Assembly (NCBI RefSeq): GCF_022844445.1
Contig: NZ_JALHLS010000005.1
Coordinates: 1 to 64,000, forward strand
Reading direction: 5' to 3'
Length of the DNA stretch: 64,000 bases
From: Hyphomonas sp.
Lineage (GTDB): Bacteria; Pseudomonadota; Alphaproteobacteria; Caulobacterales; Hyphomonadaceae
Positions 1 through 8,860 of the stretch are shown here, in pieces (position 1 is the stretch's first letter; each line of letters starts with the position of its first letter). A program made the translations under genes and the position numbers. The notes beneath the pieces are model-generated. The model saw only the letters and a list, made by a program, of their open reading frames with translations. It did no database searches and was not told where the DNA came from.

Positions 1-162
1 GCCAGGGTCGACACCCCCGTCATGGAACTGCCCGGCGATGGCGACCGCTGGACCAGCCCCCACGACCAGCCCCTGGCCGACAGCCCGTTTACGGACCTTG
101 GCCCGCACACGTTCGACTTCGCAGAGCGAAGCATCGACAGTCAGGATTGGATCGGCGTCTGA
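1..162 (+). CDS. C-terminal end of an unidentified protein (partial)
   Basis: An open frame runs from the first base to a TGA at 160-162 and gives 53 residues ending in DSQDWIGV. The start lies outside the window. The segment is rich in Asp and Pro and shows no membrane segment or motif I can place, so no function is offered. It converges on the minus-strand nucleotidyltransferase gene, whose stop is only 7 bp away, which supports this being a real gene end. It could equally be a random open frame because it is short. Confidence 0.4.
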   Translation, partial: ARVDTPVMELPGDGDRWTSPHDQPLADSPFTDLGPHTFDFAERSIDSQDWIGV

Positions 163-169
163 GGCGCGC

Positions 170-1090
170 TCAGGTGAACTCCACGCGCTCCTGCGAGAAG
201 TAGAACAGCGAGCGGGTCTCATCGTCGAGTTCGCCGGACTGCCATTCGAGCAGCGTGCGCATCGCGTTCTTGCGGTCCTGCAAGGCGTGGGCAAAGTCCA
301 TCTCGATGAGTTCGTCTACGCCGGTGCGCTTCATCGCGTCGCGCACCGCCATATAGAGCGGCAGCGAGCCGCCGAGGAACATCGACTCGTAGGCAATCTT
401 GCTGGCGATCTTGTCGTGAATGTCGGTGTAGCGGAACTGGCGCTCCATCTTCGCGCGTGACTTCACGATGAAGTCGATCTCGTGCCGGTGGCTCGGATGG
501 CGCAGGTAGAAATTCTTCAGCTCCGTCATGTCGTTCTCGATACCCGACACGACATCGTCGCTGAGGTCCTGGTAGATCACGATGATGTCGATGTCTGAGC
601 CCTTGATCATCTCGCCAAGGCCGGCATGTTCGCGCGGCTCGTTATGGGCCAGGAAATAGGCAAGATCGCCCGCAATGAACGCGCAGAGATTGGCGCGGAT
701 CTCTCGCGGCATCTGGGTCAGCAGGTTGCTCATCACATCCTGCGCGACCGAAATCTTCTCCTTGCTCACCTCGCGGTGATAGTTCGACAGCGTGCCCTGC
801 CGCTCGATCATCAACTCTCGCTGCCCGGGCAGGCCGAACAGCGTGAAGGACAGGAAATCCCGCAGGATCGACGGGCTGAGCCGCACCTGGTCATTGCGCG
901 TGATGTCGAACCGCAGGTAGTAGCTGGCAAAGTGGGAAATGTGCAGCTTCCGGCTCTGGTAGCACGCCTGCCACAGCGCGAGGCTCGCCACATCCGGCAG
1001 GTCGAGCGCCAGCTCCTTGCCGATGCGCGGGCCCTTTTCCTCCAGCGTGCGGATCACCCGCGCCTCGATCTCTGCCAGACCCTCGACCAT
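170..1090 (-). CDS. Uncharacterised polymerase-beta-type nucleotidyltransferase domain protein
   Basis: 306-residue soluble protein. The start used is the ATG at 1090, 4 bp after the rfbD stop; the frame stays open further upstream, but only inside rfbD. A GSDIDIIV segment at about residues 164-171 followed by EID at 204-206 gives the GS-x-D-x-D plus third acidic residue pattern of the nucleotidyltransferase fold. The N-terminal 150 residues and the C-terminal part match nothing I recognise. Position as the last gene of the rfbC-rfbD group suggests a role in surface polysaccharide or in modifying a protein or RNA linked to it, but this is inference. Substrate unknown. Confidence 0.7.
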   Translation of the reverse strand: MVEGLAEIEARVIRTLEEKGPRIGKELALDLPDVASLALWQACYQSRKLHISHFASYYLRFDITRNDQVRLSPSILRDFLSFTLFGLPGQRELMIERQGTLSNYHREVSKEKISVAQDVMSNLLTQMPREIRANLCAFIAGDLAYFLAHNEPREHAGLGEMIKGSDIDIIVIYQDLSDDVVSGIENDMTELKNFYLRHPSHRHEIDFIVKSRAKMERQFRYTDIHDKIASKIAYESMFLGGSLPLYMAVRDAMKRTGVDELIEMDFAHALQDRKNAMRTLLEWQSGELDDETRSLFYFSQERVEFT

Positions 1091-1094
1091 GTCC

Positions 1095-1985
1095 CTACCC
1101 CTTCGCCTGCGCGGCAAGTTCCGGCACCAGCACCGCCACGCTCTTTGCCAGACCCGCTTTCCAGTCCGGGAGCCGGAGACCGAACTTGCGGAAAGCCATC
1201 GTCGAGGCCAGCCTTGAATTGAGCGGGCGCTTTGCCGGCGTCGGGTACTCCGACGTCGGAACACCGATCACCTGCGCCGAGGGTCCGCCGACATGGCGGC
1301 TCGCGGCAAAGATTGCGTCCGCCATGCTCGCCCGGTCGGTCTCTTCGAGCCCGGCAAGGTGATAGGTGCCCCAGTCTTCAAAGCCCGGTTTCACCGCCGC
1401 GTCCGCCATCTTGAGGAGCCCAGCCGCAAGATCCGGGCAATAGGTCGGATAACCGATCTGGTCATCCACCACGGCAACTTCACTGCGCGTCTGGGCCAGC
1501 GTCAGCATCGTGCGCACGAAATTGTGCGCATACTGAGAGAACACCCAGGATACGCGCACATTCAGATGGCGCGGGCAGGCCGCTGCAACGGCCTGCTCGC
1601 CTTCCAGCTTGGATCGCCCGTAGACGCCGAGCGGCCGCGTTGCGTCGTCCGGCTCGTAGGGCGAGGCCTTCTCTCCGTCGAACACGCAATCGGTCGACAC
1701 ATGGATCAGAACCGTGCCGCGCGCTGCGCAAAGCTTTGCCAGCTCTGCCGGCCCGTCGCGGTTTACCGCGAAGCAGGCGCCTGGCTCGCTCTCGGCCTTG
1801 TCGACGAATGTATAGGCCGCCGCATTGATCACCACGGACGGCTTTACCGCGTCCAGCGCCCGCGCCATCGAGGCGGTGTCCGTCAGGTCCACATCGGGGC
1901 GCCCCAGGCGCACCACGTCCTTCCGCTTCGCGGCGGCCAGGCATTGTGCGAGCTGGCCCTGCTTGCCGAGGACGAGAAGGGTCAT
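1095..1985 (-). CDS. rfbD: dTDP-4-dehydrorhamnose reductase
   Basis: 296 residues. Catalyses the NAD(P)H-dependent last step of dTDP-L-rhamnose synthesis in the cytoplasm. The N-terminus LVLGKQGQLAQ is the Rossmann dinucleotide-binding turn typical of RmlD. STDCVFDG at about residue 100 and the active-site YGRSK (Tyr-x-x-x-Lys) at about residues 124-128 fit the extended SDR family. The ATG overlaps the stop of rfbC by 4 bp (1982-1985), so the two genes are translationally coupled. The nucleotidyltransferase gene follows after 4 bp. rfbA and rfbB are not in the window. Length is normal for the family. Confidence 0.95.
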   Translation of the reverse strand: MTLLVLGKQGQLAQCLAAAKRKDVVRLGRPDVDLTDTASMARALDAVKPSVVINAAAYTFVDKAESEPGACFAVNRDGPAELAKLCAARGTVLIHVSTDCVFDGEKASPYEPDDATRPLGVYGRSKLEGEQAVAAACPRHLNVRVSWVFSQYAHNFVRTMLTLAQTRSEVAVVDDQIGYPTYCPDLAAGLLKMADAAVKPGFEDWGTYHLAGLEETDRASMADAIFAASRHVGGPSAQVIGVPTSEYPTPAKRPLNSRLASTMAFRKFGLRLPDWKAGLAKSVAVLVPELAAQAKG

Positions 1986-2563
1986 GTGCGCTCTCCTGCA
2001 AACGCAAAGTGCGGCGGCGCCGCCGCCAGGCGTGGATGTTTCCGGTCACGCGCCGACAAGATCAGCGCCTCCGCCGGGAAGGGCCACCGGATGCCAAGTG
2101 CCGGATCGTCGAACGCAATCCCGAAATCGTGCTCGGGCGCGTAGTAGCGCGTCACCTTGTAGATCACTTCCGTCGCGGGCTCGAGCGTACAGAAGCCATG
2201 CGCAAATCCTTCCGGCACATACACCTGCGCGCCGCCCGCTTCATCAAGCTCGAACGCCGTATGCTGGCCGAAGCGCGGGGAGCCCGCGCGGATGTCCACG
2301 ATCACGTCGAGCAGCCGCCCGCGCACGCATCGCAGCAGCTTGCCCTGGGCATGCGGCGGCGACTGGTAGTGCAGCCCGCGCAGCGTGCCCGCCTCGGCCG
2401 AGCGCGAATGATTGTCCTGCACGTACACCGACGGCACGCCCGCCGCATGGAACGCGGCCTCGTTGAAGGTTTCACTGAACCAGCCGCGCGCATCGCCGTG
2501 GCGCGCGGCGCGCAGGTGGAGGACTTCCGGCAGCGCCGGATCAGGCGTGACACTCAGGCTCAT
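1982..2563 (-). CDS. rfbC: dTDP-4-dehydrorhamnose 3,5-epimerase
   Basis: 193 residues, a cupin-fold epimerase that acts before RfbD in dTDP-L-rhamnose synthesis. The catalytic His lies in LRGLHYQ (about residues 62-68), and VYVPEGFAHGF (about 117-127) is the conserved active-site segment of RmlC. The short C-terminal part ending in FAFAGERT is ordinary. The gene starts 47 bp downstream of the glmS stop, so glmS, rfbC, rfbD and the nucleotidyltransferase may share one transcript supplying sugar precursors for the envelope. Confidence 0.95.
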   Translation of the reverse strand: MSLSVTPDPALPEVLHLRAARHGDARGWFSETFNEAAFHAAGVPSVYVQDNHSRSAEAGTLRGLHYQSPPHAQGKLLRCVRGRLLDVIVDIRAGSPRFGQHTAFELDEAGGAQVYVPEGFAHGFCTLEPATEVIYKVTRYYAPEHDFGIAFDDPALGIRWPFPAEALILSARDRKHPRLAAAPPHFAFAGERT

Positions 2564-2610
2564 GACGGCGCTATAGCACGGCGCGCGCCCCTCGCAACGC
2601 GCCGGGCGAC

Positions 2611-4437
2611 CTACTCCACCGTCACGGACTTCGCGAGGTTGCGCGGCTGGTCGACATCCGTGCCCTTCACGACGGCCACATGATAGGCCAACAGCTGCAG
2701 CGGAATGGCAGCCAGGATCGGCAGCGAGATCTCGTCGCCGTCGGGCAGGCGGATCACATGGTCAGCGCGCTTGCCGGCCATCTTGATGCCCTTGTCGTCC
2801 GAGATGAGGATCACTTCGGCGCCGCGTGCGCGCACTTCCTCGACGTTGGAGATCGTCTTCTCGAACAGCTCGTCATAGGGCGCGACGACCACGACCGGCA
2901 GGCCTTTCTCGATCAGCGCGATCGGCCCGTGCTTCAGCTCGCCGGCGGCGTAGCCCTCGGCATGGATGTAGGACACTTCCTTCAGCTTCAGCGCGCCTTC
3001 CAGCGCCAGCGGGTAATAGCGCCCGCGGCCGAGGAACAGCACGTCGCGCTTGCCGGCGATTGCCTTGGCGATCTCTTTGATCTGCGCCTGAGATTCGATC
3101 GCCTCGGTCACCTTGCGTGGCAGCGCCAGCAGGCTTTTGACGAACTTCTGCTCATCGCCCGGCAACAGGTGGCCGCGCGCCTTGGCTGCCGACAGGGCAA
3201 GTACGGCCAGGACCGACAGCTGCGCGGTGAAGGCCTTGGTCGAGGCCACGCCGATTTCCGGGCCGGCATAGGTCGGCACGATGGTGCCGGCTTCGCGCGC
3301 GATCGAGCTTTCCGGCACGTTCACGACAGCAATCGCGGGCTTCTTGTTCTCGCGGCAATAGCGCAGCGCCGCCAGCGTGTCGGCCGTCTCGCCCGACTGG
3401 CTGACAAACATCGAGAAGCCGGTCTGCGGCAGCACCGGCCGGCGGTAGCGGAACTCAGACGCGATATCCGGCTCGAAGGCCAGGCGCGCGATCTGCTCGA
3501 ACCAGTATTTCGCCGTGAAGGCCGCATAAAACGCAGTGCCGCAGGCAATCGCAACGCCCCGGTCCGCCTCGGCGAAGATGCTGGCGGCGACCTGGTTCAC
3601 TTCGATCGTGCCGCTCGTCTGGTTGATGTAGGGCAGGATCGAGCGCGCCAGCGATTCCGGCTGCTCGTGGATTTCCTTCAGCATGAAGTGGTCATACTCG
3701 CCGCGCTCAATCAGCGCGTCGTTGACCGAGGACGTGACCCGCGCCCGGTTCACCCGGTCGCCGCGCACGTTGCGGATGTCGAAACTGTTCCTGGTCAGGA
3801 TGACCCAGTCGCCCTCTTCCAGATAGGTCACTTCGCGTGTCAGCGGAGCGAGCGCGATGGCGTCGGAGCCAAGATACATCTCGCCCTCGCCATACCCGAG
3901 CACCAGCGGCGAGCCCTTGCGCGCGCCGATCACAAGGTCCGGCTTGTCGGCAAAGATCGCGGCAATCGCAAACGCGCCGGTGAAATGCTTCAGCGCCTCG
4001 CCAAAGGCTGTCACTTCGTCCATGCCGTCGGCCCGGTTCTGAGCCACAAGCTGCGCGATTACCTCGGTATCGGTTTCCGATTCAAACACGCGCCCCTTCG
4101 CCTCGAGGCTGGCGCGCAGTTCGCGGTAATTCTCGATGATGCCGTTATGCACCACGGCCACGCCGTCCGACATGTGCGGGTGGGCGTTGGTCTCGTTCGG
4201 GGCGCCGTGGGTGGCCCAGCGGGTGTGTGCGATGCCAGTGAAGCCTTCAACCGGATCGTCATGCAGACGCGCCTGCAGGTGGTGGATCTTCCCTTTCGCC
4301 CGGCGTCGCTCGATGCCCTCGTCCCAGGCGACCGCGATGCCGGCGCTGTCATACCCCCGGTACTCGAGGCGTTTCAAACCGTCCACCAGCCGGCCGGCCA
4401 CCTGGCCCTTGCCGGCAATCGCAACAATACCGCACAT
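2611..4437 (-). CDS. glmS: Glutamine-fructose-6-phosphate aminotransferase (isomerising)
   Basis: 608 residues, full family length. Makes glucosamine-6-phosphate from fructose-6-phosphate and glutamine, the entry step to peptidoglycan and LPS amino sugars. The N-terminus MCGIVAI places the nucleophilic Cys at position 2 after Met removal. The N-terminal glutaminase domain is followed by two SIS sugar-isomerase domains (SQSGETADT marks the first), and the protein ends with the conserved LAKSVTVE. Transcribed away from cysD across a 230 bp intergenic region. I see no glmS ribozyme, which would not be expected in a proteobacterium. Confidence 0.98.
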   Translation of the reverse strand: MCGIVAIAGKGQVAGRLVDGLKRLEYRGYDSAGIAVAWDEGIERRRAKGKIHHLQARLHDDPVEGFTGIAHTRWATHGAPNETNAHPHMSDGVAVVHNGIIENYRELRASLEAKGRVFESETDTEVIAQLVAQNRADGMDEVTAFGEALKHFTGAFAIAAIFADKPDLVIGARKGSPLVLGYGEGEMYLGSDAIALAPLTREVTYLEEGDWVILTRNSFDIRNVRGDRVNRARVTSSVNDALIERGEYDHFMLKEIHEQPESLARSILPYINQTSGTIEVNQVAASIFAEADRGVAIACGTAFYAAFTAKYWFEQIARLAFEPDIASEFRYRRPVLPQTGFSMFVSQSGETADTLAALRYCRENKKPAIAVVNVPESSIAREAGTIVPTYAGPEIGVASTKAFTAQLSVLAVLALSAAKARGHLLPGDEQKFVKSLLALPRKVTEAIESQAQIKEIAKAIAGKRDVLFLGRGRYYPLALEGALKLKEVSYIHAEGYAAGELKHGPIALIEKGLPVVVVAPYDELFEKTISNVEEVRARGAEVILISDDKGIKMAGKRADHVIRLPDGDEISLPILAAIPLQLLAYHVAVVKGTDVDQPRNLAKSVTVE

Positions 4438-4497
4438 CTGAGGTCACTCCCACGCTTCGCCTGGCTGGCGAATGCTGGTTTCATAAACCCCGGAACT

Positions 4498-4531
4498 TTG
4501 ACTTCACAATGACGATTTATGTTCATTTATG
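4498..4531. promoter_or_regulatory. AT-rich divergent promoter region between glmS and cysD
   Basis: The 230 bp between the divergent glmS and cysD starts holds the only clearly AT-rich stretch nearby. It begins with a plus-strand TTGACT (4498-4503) and carries a direct repeat ATTTATG-TTC-ATTTATG (4515-4531). A -35/-10 pair with ideal spacing cannot be set with confidence on either strand. The repeat could be a regulator site for sulfur or amino-sugar control, but this is speculation. Confidence 0.3.
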
Positions 4532-4667
4532 ACATGTAATCAGGCCGATTGAGGGAGCCGGGAGCGTTTAGTTTTCCTGAATGGACCCCGCGGGGCGGCG
4601 CCAGCGTCTTTCCAACCCCGTAAAGGAGGGCTAACGGACACGGGCCTCATTCCAGTGGACCCCTCCC

Positions 4668-5570
4668 TTGCCCGCCCTCACGCACCTTGACCGCCTCGAA
4701 GCTGAAAGCATCCACATCCTGCGCGAGGTCGCCGCAGAGTGCGAGAAGCCGGTGATGCTGTATTCCATCGGCAAGGATTCGGCGGTGATGCTCCACCTCG
4801 CTGTTAAGGCCTTCTATCCCTCGCGCCCGCCTTTCCCGCTGCTGCATGTCGACACCGGCTGGAAGTTCCGCGAGATGATCGCCTTCCGCGACCGCAAGGC
4901 CAAGGAACTGGGCCTCGACCTCCTCGTCCACACGAACCAGGACGGCGTGAAGGAAGGCGTCGGGCCCTTCACTCACGGCTCGGCCTACCACACGGACGTG
5001 ATGAAGACGGTCGCCCTCAAGCAGGCCCTCGACAAGTATGGCTTTGATGCCGCCTTCGGCGGCGCCCGGCGCGACGAGGAGAAGTCCCGCGCCAAGGAAC
5101 GCATCATCTCGGTGCGCACCGCCGGCCACCGCTGGGACCCGAAACGCCAGCGCCCCGAACTCTGGAACCTCTACAATACCCGCCTCCAGAAGGGCGAATC
5201 CCTGCGCGCCTTCCCGATCTCCAACTGGACCGAACTCGATATCTGGCAGTACATCCGCCGCGAGAAAATCGAACTCGTGCCCCTCTATTTCGCGGCTCCC
5301 CGTCCGGTCGTGGAATGGAACGGCACAATGATCATGGTCGACGATGACCGTGTGCCGCCCGAGATCGCAAAGACCGCCGTTACCAAATCCGTCCGCTTCC
5401 GCACCCTCGGCTGCTACCCGCTGACCGGCGCGGTGGAAAGCAGGGCCGCAACGCTCGACGAAGTGATCCAGGAAATTCTGCTGACCACCACGTCCGAACG
5501 TCAGGGCCGCGCCATCGACAAGGACCAGGCCGCCTCGATGGAGAAGAAGAAGCAGGAGGGCTATTTCTGA
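4668..5570 (+). CDS. cysD: Sulfate adenylyltransferase subunit 2 (small, PP-loop ATPase)
   Basis: 300 residues. With CysN it forms ATP sulfurylase, making adenosine 5'-phosphosulfate from sulfate and ATP in the cytoplasm. The PP-loop SIGKDS is at residues 33-38, and the protein ends with the usual KKKQEGYF tail. The start is read as TTG at 4668, giving the family-like N-terminus [15 protein letters not shown]; an AGGAGG-like sequence lies at 4625-4630, unusually far upstream. The stop overlaps the cysNC ATG (TGATG at 5568-5572), so the subunits are coupled in translation. Confidence 0.95.
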   Translation: MPALTHLDRLEAESIHILREVAAECEKPVMLYSIGKDSAVMLHLAVKAFYPSRPPFPLLHVDTGWKFREMIAFRDRKAKELGLDLLVHTNQDGVKEGVGPFTHGSAYHTDVMKTVALKQALDKYGFDAAFGGARRDEEKSRAKERIISVRTAGHRWDPKRQRPELWNLYNTRLQKGESLRAFPISNWTELDIWQYIRREKIELVPLYFAAPRPVVEWNGTMIMVDDDRVPPEIAKTAVTKSVRFRTLGCYPLTGAVESRAATLDEVIQEILLTTTSERQGRAIDKDQAASMEKKKQEGYF

Positions 5571-7477
5571 TGCGCCTGCACGACGATCTCATCGCTGAAG
5601 ACATCGGCGCCTATCTGGAATCCCACGAGCAGAAATCCCTGCTCCGCTTTATCACCTGCGGCTCGGTGGACGATGGCAAGTCGACCCTGATCGGCCGCCT
5701 TCTCTACGATTCGAAGATGATCTTCGAAGACCAGCTCGCTGCGCTTGAGGCCGATTCCAAGCGCGATGGCACGCAGGGCGACGGTATCGACTTTGCCCTC
5801 CTTGTCGACGGCCTCGCCGCCGAGCGCGAACAGGGCATCACCATCGACGTCGCCTACCGCTTCTTCGCGACGCAGAAACGCAAGTTCATCGTCGCCGATA
5901 CGCCCGGCCACGAACAGTACACCCGCAACATGGCGACCGGCGCCTCGACCGCAGACGCTGCCATCCTGATGATCGACGCGCGCAAGGGCATCCTCACCCA
6001 GACGCGCCGCCATTCCATCATCGCCACCCTGCTCGGCATCCGCCACCTTGTCCTCGCCATCAACAAGATGGACCTCGTCGGCTACAAACAGTCCGTCTAC
6101 GACCAGATCGTTGCTGACTACCTGGAATTTGCCGAGGCCCTGCCTGGCAAGCTTGCGATCACGCCCATCCCGATCTCCGCACTCGCCGGCACCAACATGA
6201 CCGAGCGCTCGCCCGAGACGCCCTGGTACAAGGGTCCGAGCCTGATCGACTATCTCGAAACTGTCGAGATCGCGCGCGAAGCCGAGAACCAGCCGCTGCG
6301 CATGCCGGTCCAGTGGGTCAACCGGCCGAACCTCGATTTCCGCGGCTTCTCCGGCCAGATCGCCTCAGGCCGCGTGCGTCCCGGCGACAAGGTCCGCTCG
6401 CTGCCCACGGGCCGGGAGACGACCGTCACCCGTATCGCCACCCATGGCGGCGACCTTGCCGAAGCCGTCGCCGGCCAGTCCGTCACGCTCACCTTCGCCG
6501 ACGAGATCGACACATCACGCGGCGACGTCATCGCTGCCGGTGACGCGCCACCGGAAGTCTCCGACCAGTTCCAGGTCAAGCTCCTATGGATGAGCGAGAA
6601 CCCGCTCCTCCCCGGCCGCCGCTACTTCCTGAAGTCCGGCACCCGCACCGTCTCGGCCACTGTCAATGCGCCCAAGCACGGCATCGACGTCAATACGATG
6701 GCGGAAACGCCCGCGCGCACACTGGAGCTCAACCAGATCGGCGTCACAACGCTCGCCCTCGACCAGCCGATCCCGTTTGATCCCTATTTGGAAAACCGCC
6801 TCACCGGCAGCTTCATCCTGATCGACCGCCAGACCAACAACACTGTCGCTCTCGGCCTGATCGACTTCTCGCTGCGCCGCGCCGCCAACATCCACTGGCA
6901 GGCGCTCGACCTCACGCGCGAGGCCCTCGCCGAGCAGAAGAACCAGCAGCCCGCAGTGCTCTGGTTCACCGGCCTCTCGGGCTCCGGCAAGTCCACCATC
7001 GCCAACGCGCTGCAGAAACGCCTCTACGGCATGGGCCGGCACACCTTTATCCTCGACGGCGACAATGTCCGCCACGGCCTCAACCGCGATCTCGGGTTCA
7101 CTGACGCCGACCGCGTCGAAAACATCCGCCGCGTCGCCAACGTCGCGCGCCTGATGACCGATGCCGGCCTCATCGTGCTCGTCTCCTTCATCTCGCCCTT
7201 CCGCGCCGAGCGCCAGATGGCGCGCACGCTGATGGCGCCGGGCGAGTTTATCGAGATCCATGTCGACACGCCGCTTGACGTGGCTGAGCAGCGCGACGTC
7301 AAAGGCCTTTACAAGAAGGCGCGCGCCGGCGAGATTCGAAACTTCACCGGCATCGATAGCCCCTACGAGCCCCCCAGCGACCCGGAACTGCGCCTCAACA
7401 CCGTGGGCCGCACGCCGGAAGACGCCGCAGAGGAAATCCTGAAATTCCTCGCCCTGCGCGGTATCTTCGAGATCTGA
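5570..7477 (+). CDS. cysNC: Bifunctional sulfate adenylyltransferase GTPase subunit / APS kinase
   Basis: 635 residues. The N-terminal part is the regulatory GTPase of ATP sulfurylase: P-loop GSVDDGKST (31-39), DTPGH (110-114) and NKMD (165-168), followed by beta-barrel domains. The C-terminal part from about residue 455 is adenylylsulfate kinase with its own P-loop GLSGSGKST (468-476). The fusion links APS formation to PAPS formation, and is common in alphaproteobacteria. Overlaps the cysD stop by 1 bp. No reductase genes (cysH, cysI) are present nearby, so the window shows only activation. PAPS could also serve sulfation. Confidence 0.95.
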   Translation: MRLHDDLIAEDIGAYLESHEQKSLLRFITCGSVDDGKSTLIGRLLYDSKMIFEDQLAALEADSKRDGTQGDGIDFALLVDGLAAEREQGITIDVAYRFFATQKRKFIVADTPGHEQYTRNMATGASTADAAILMIDARKGILTQTRRHSIIATLLGIRHLVLAINKMDLVGYKQSVYDQIVADYLEFAEALPGKLAITPIPISALAGTNMTERSPETPWYKGPSLIDYLETVEIAREAENQPLRMPVQWVNRPNLDFRGFSGQIASGRVRPGDKVRSLPTGRETTVTRIATHGGDLAEAVAGQSVTLTFADEIDTSRGDVIAAGDAPPEVSDQFQVKLLWMSENPLLPGRRYFLKSGTRTVSATVNAPKHGIDVNTMAETPARTLELNQIGVTTLALDQPIPFDPYLENRLTGSFILIDRQTNNTVALGLIDFSLRRAANIHWQALDLTREALAEQKNQQPAVLWFTGLSGSGKSTIANALQKRLYGMGRHTFILDGDNVRHGLNRDLGFTDADRVENIRRVANVARLMTDAGLIVLVSFISPFRAERQMARTLMAPGEFIEIHVDTPLDVAEQRDVKGLYKKARAGEIRNFTGIDSPYEPPSDPELRLNTVGRTPEDAAEEILKFLALRGIFEI

Positions 7478-7854
7478 TCCGGGGGGATTTGCAGGACTAA
7501 GCAGGCAACGGCAGCAGCAAAGCAGGATTGTCTTTGGCCTGATGAAGGTGACCGCTGCCCCGGGCTGACTCGCTGCCGGCGCAGCTCAAAGCGCGCTTTC
7601 GATATCCGTTCGGGAAAATCATCACCAGCATAAGGCTGCGGGCAGGCAGCCTCCTTCGCCGCTTCGCAGGCGAAGCAATCGCCAAAGTCAGGCCCTGCCC
7701 GAAGCGGGAAGAACGGGCGGAAATACCGCGCTTCATCCACCGCCCTCCCAGACGCCGGCCGTGCCACTCCGCGCGGTCGGTGTTCGCCGGACTTCTAGCC
7801 GCTCACGCAAAAGCCGCCGCCCGCAGGCCGCTGTACAGAAAGCACTGATCGACA
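7478..7854. other. Non-coding stretch, 377 bp
   Basis: Between cysNC and the convergent membrane-protein gene I find no coding frame that looks like a protein; the open frames here give Arg/Ser/Pro-rich strings. The only structure noticed is a compact inverted repeat GCTTCGC-AG-GCGAAGC at 7661-7676, without a following T-run. It may be transcript-end structure or decayed sequence. Confidence 0.5.
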
Positions 7855-8553
7855 TCAGACAGTCTGCAATATCGTTCGTTTGCGGAATATTTTAACAATA
7901 GAATACAGACTCATCAGGAGGATGATGCTCTCTGGGAGAATGAGCGGCCAGGTGCCGCGTATACTGTCCGGGAACAAAACTGATCCGGGTCCGGTGAAGA
8001 TAGTGGCCACAGAGAAATACAGCGCAAAGCACATTCGCCAAAGGTGCCTGAAAAGACGCTGTGCCCCCGATATGCCGCCGCGCAGAACAACAGAAATGTC
8101 CGCGCAGGCCGCCAGAAGCGCAAGGCCGGAAAACCCGAAAAAGGCCAACACGGGTATGTCTTCATCCAAGACGAGTTGGCCCGTCTGGGCTTTCCAGCCC
8201 AGGAAGAGCGCGGTCGAGGCTATGGACAGCGCCATGACAGGCGCGATGCGGGCGACCGTGCCAAGAGACGCGGCTGGAGTTGTCACAGTGGCCCAGGACG
8301 TCAGCACAAGATAACAGGTCAGCGCCGTGAAAATCATTCCGAGTGCCGAAATGAGTTGAGATGCGGGCGCGGTCGCAGAAGCGGCAATCACGAGCGCCAT
8401 CAGACCTATCAGCAAGACGAATACCTTTCCGCACTGCCTGTGGAAAGGCGATCCTTTGCGGGAAACCAGCGCCGATATGCCAGACAGGACGATCCCGGCA
8501 CCGACGACCCCATGTGCACCCATCAGGATGGTCTCAACCGGCCCGTAACTCAT
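7855..8553 (-). CDS. DUF2306-like multi-pass membrane protein
   Basis: 232 residues if started at the ATG at 8553 (MSYGPVETILMGAHG); longer frames upstream have a charged, non-family-like N-terminus. Hydrophobicity suggests about seven membrane helices. The segment FRHLWRMCFALYFSVA (about residues 175-190) is shared, with changes, with RHLWRMCFSLFIASG of the protein at 52736-53557, so the two are distant paralogues of the small heme/redox-like membrane family annotated DUF2306. Function unknown. Base composition is somewhat more AT-rich than the neighbouring cysNC, as is that of the next gene, hinting that 7.8-9.8 kb was acquired separately. Confidence 0.65.
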   Translation of the reverse strand: MSYGPVETILMGAHGVVGAGIVLSGISALVSRKGSPFHRQCGKVFVLLIGLMALVIAASATAPASQLISALGMIFTALTCYLVLTSWATVTTPAASLGTVARIAPVMALSIASTALFLGWKAQTGQLVLDEDIPVLAFFGFSGLALLAACADISVVLRGGISGAQRLFRHLWRMCFALYFSVATIFTGPGSVLFPDSIRGTWPLILPESIILLMSLYSIVKIFRKRTILQTV

Positions 8554-8860
8554 GCGCTCTCCCAGATCACTTTTTGAAAGCAGATGTTCGGTCTTGCGAA
8601 ACTCAGACCGACGTCCGCTCAAGCCAACAACTAGCAACATAAGACTTTGAGCGTTCCTGCGACATCAACGATGTGAGACAAGCGATATGCATTGGCGTAT
8701 GGCGCCGATCAGAACTCGGTGCCCCCAGCAGCAGACCGTTCGGCGTTTGAGATCGAACGCCTGTTATGCAGGACACCTCTGCGCAACATGCAACATTCGC
8801 TGATCAAAGATCGCGCCACGTCGCCTAGAAGTCCGTGAACATACATTGATCGGAATCACG
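8554..8860. other. Divergent intergenic region, 307 bp
   Basis: Lies between the divergent DUF2306-like gene and the MipA-like gene and must hold both promoters. A short inverted repeat GGCGTT-(8)-AACGCC lies around 8735-8754. No convincing -35/-10 pair or protein-like frame was found. Confidence 0.4.

Noticed and set aside
2680-4512. 610-residue open frame opposite glmS
   Set aside because: Antisense to a certain gene; composition rich in Arg, His, Gln and Asp as expected of a high-GC mirror frame, with no domain.
2611-4667. glmS ribozyme or riboswitch upstream of glmS
   Set aside because: The 230 bp leader region shows no glmS ribozyme core, and this ribozyme is restricted to Gram-positive bacteria.
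8044-8577. Plus-strand frame of 177 residues opposite the DUF2306-like gene
   Set aside because: No start signal, Arg/Gln-rich, and the minus-strand frame has the conserved family motif.
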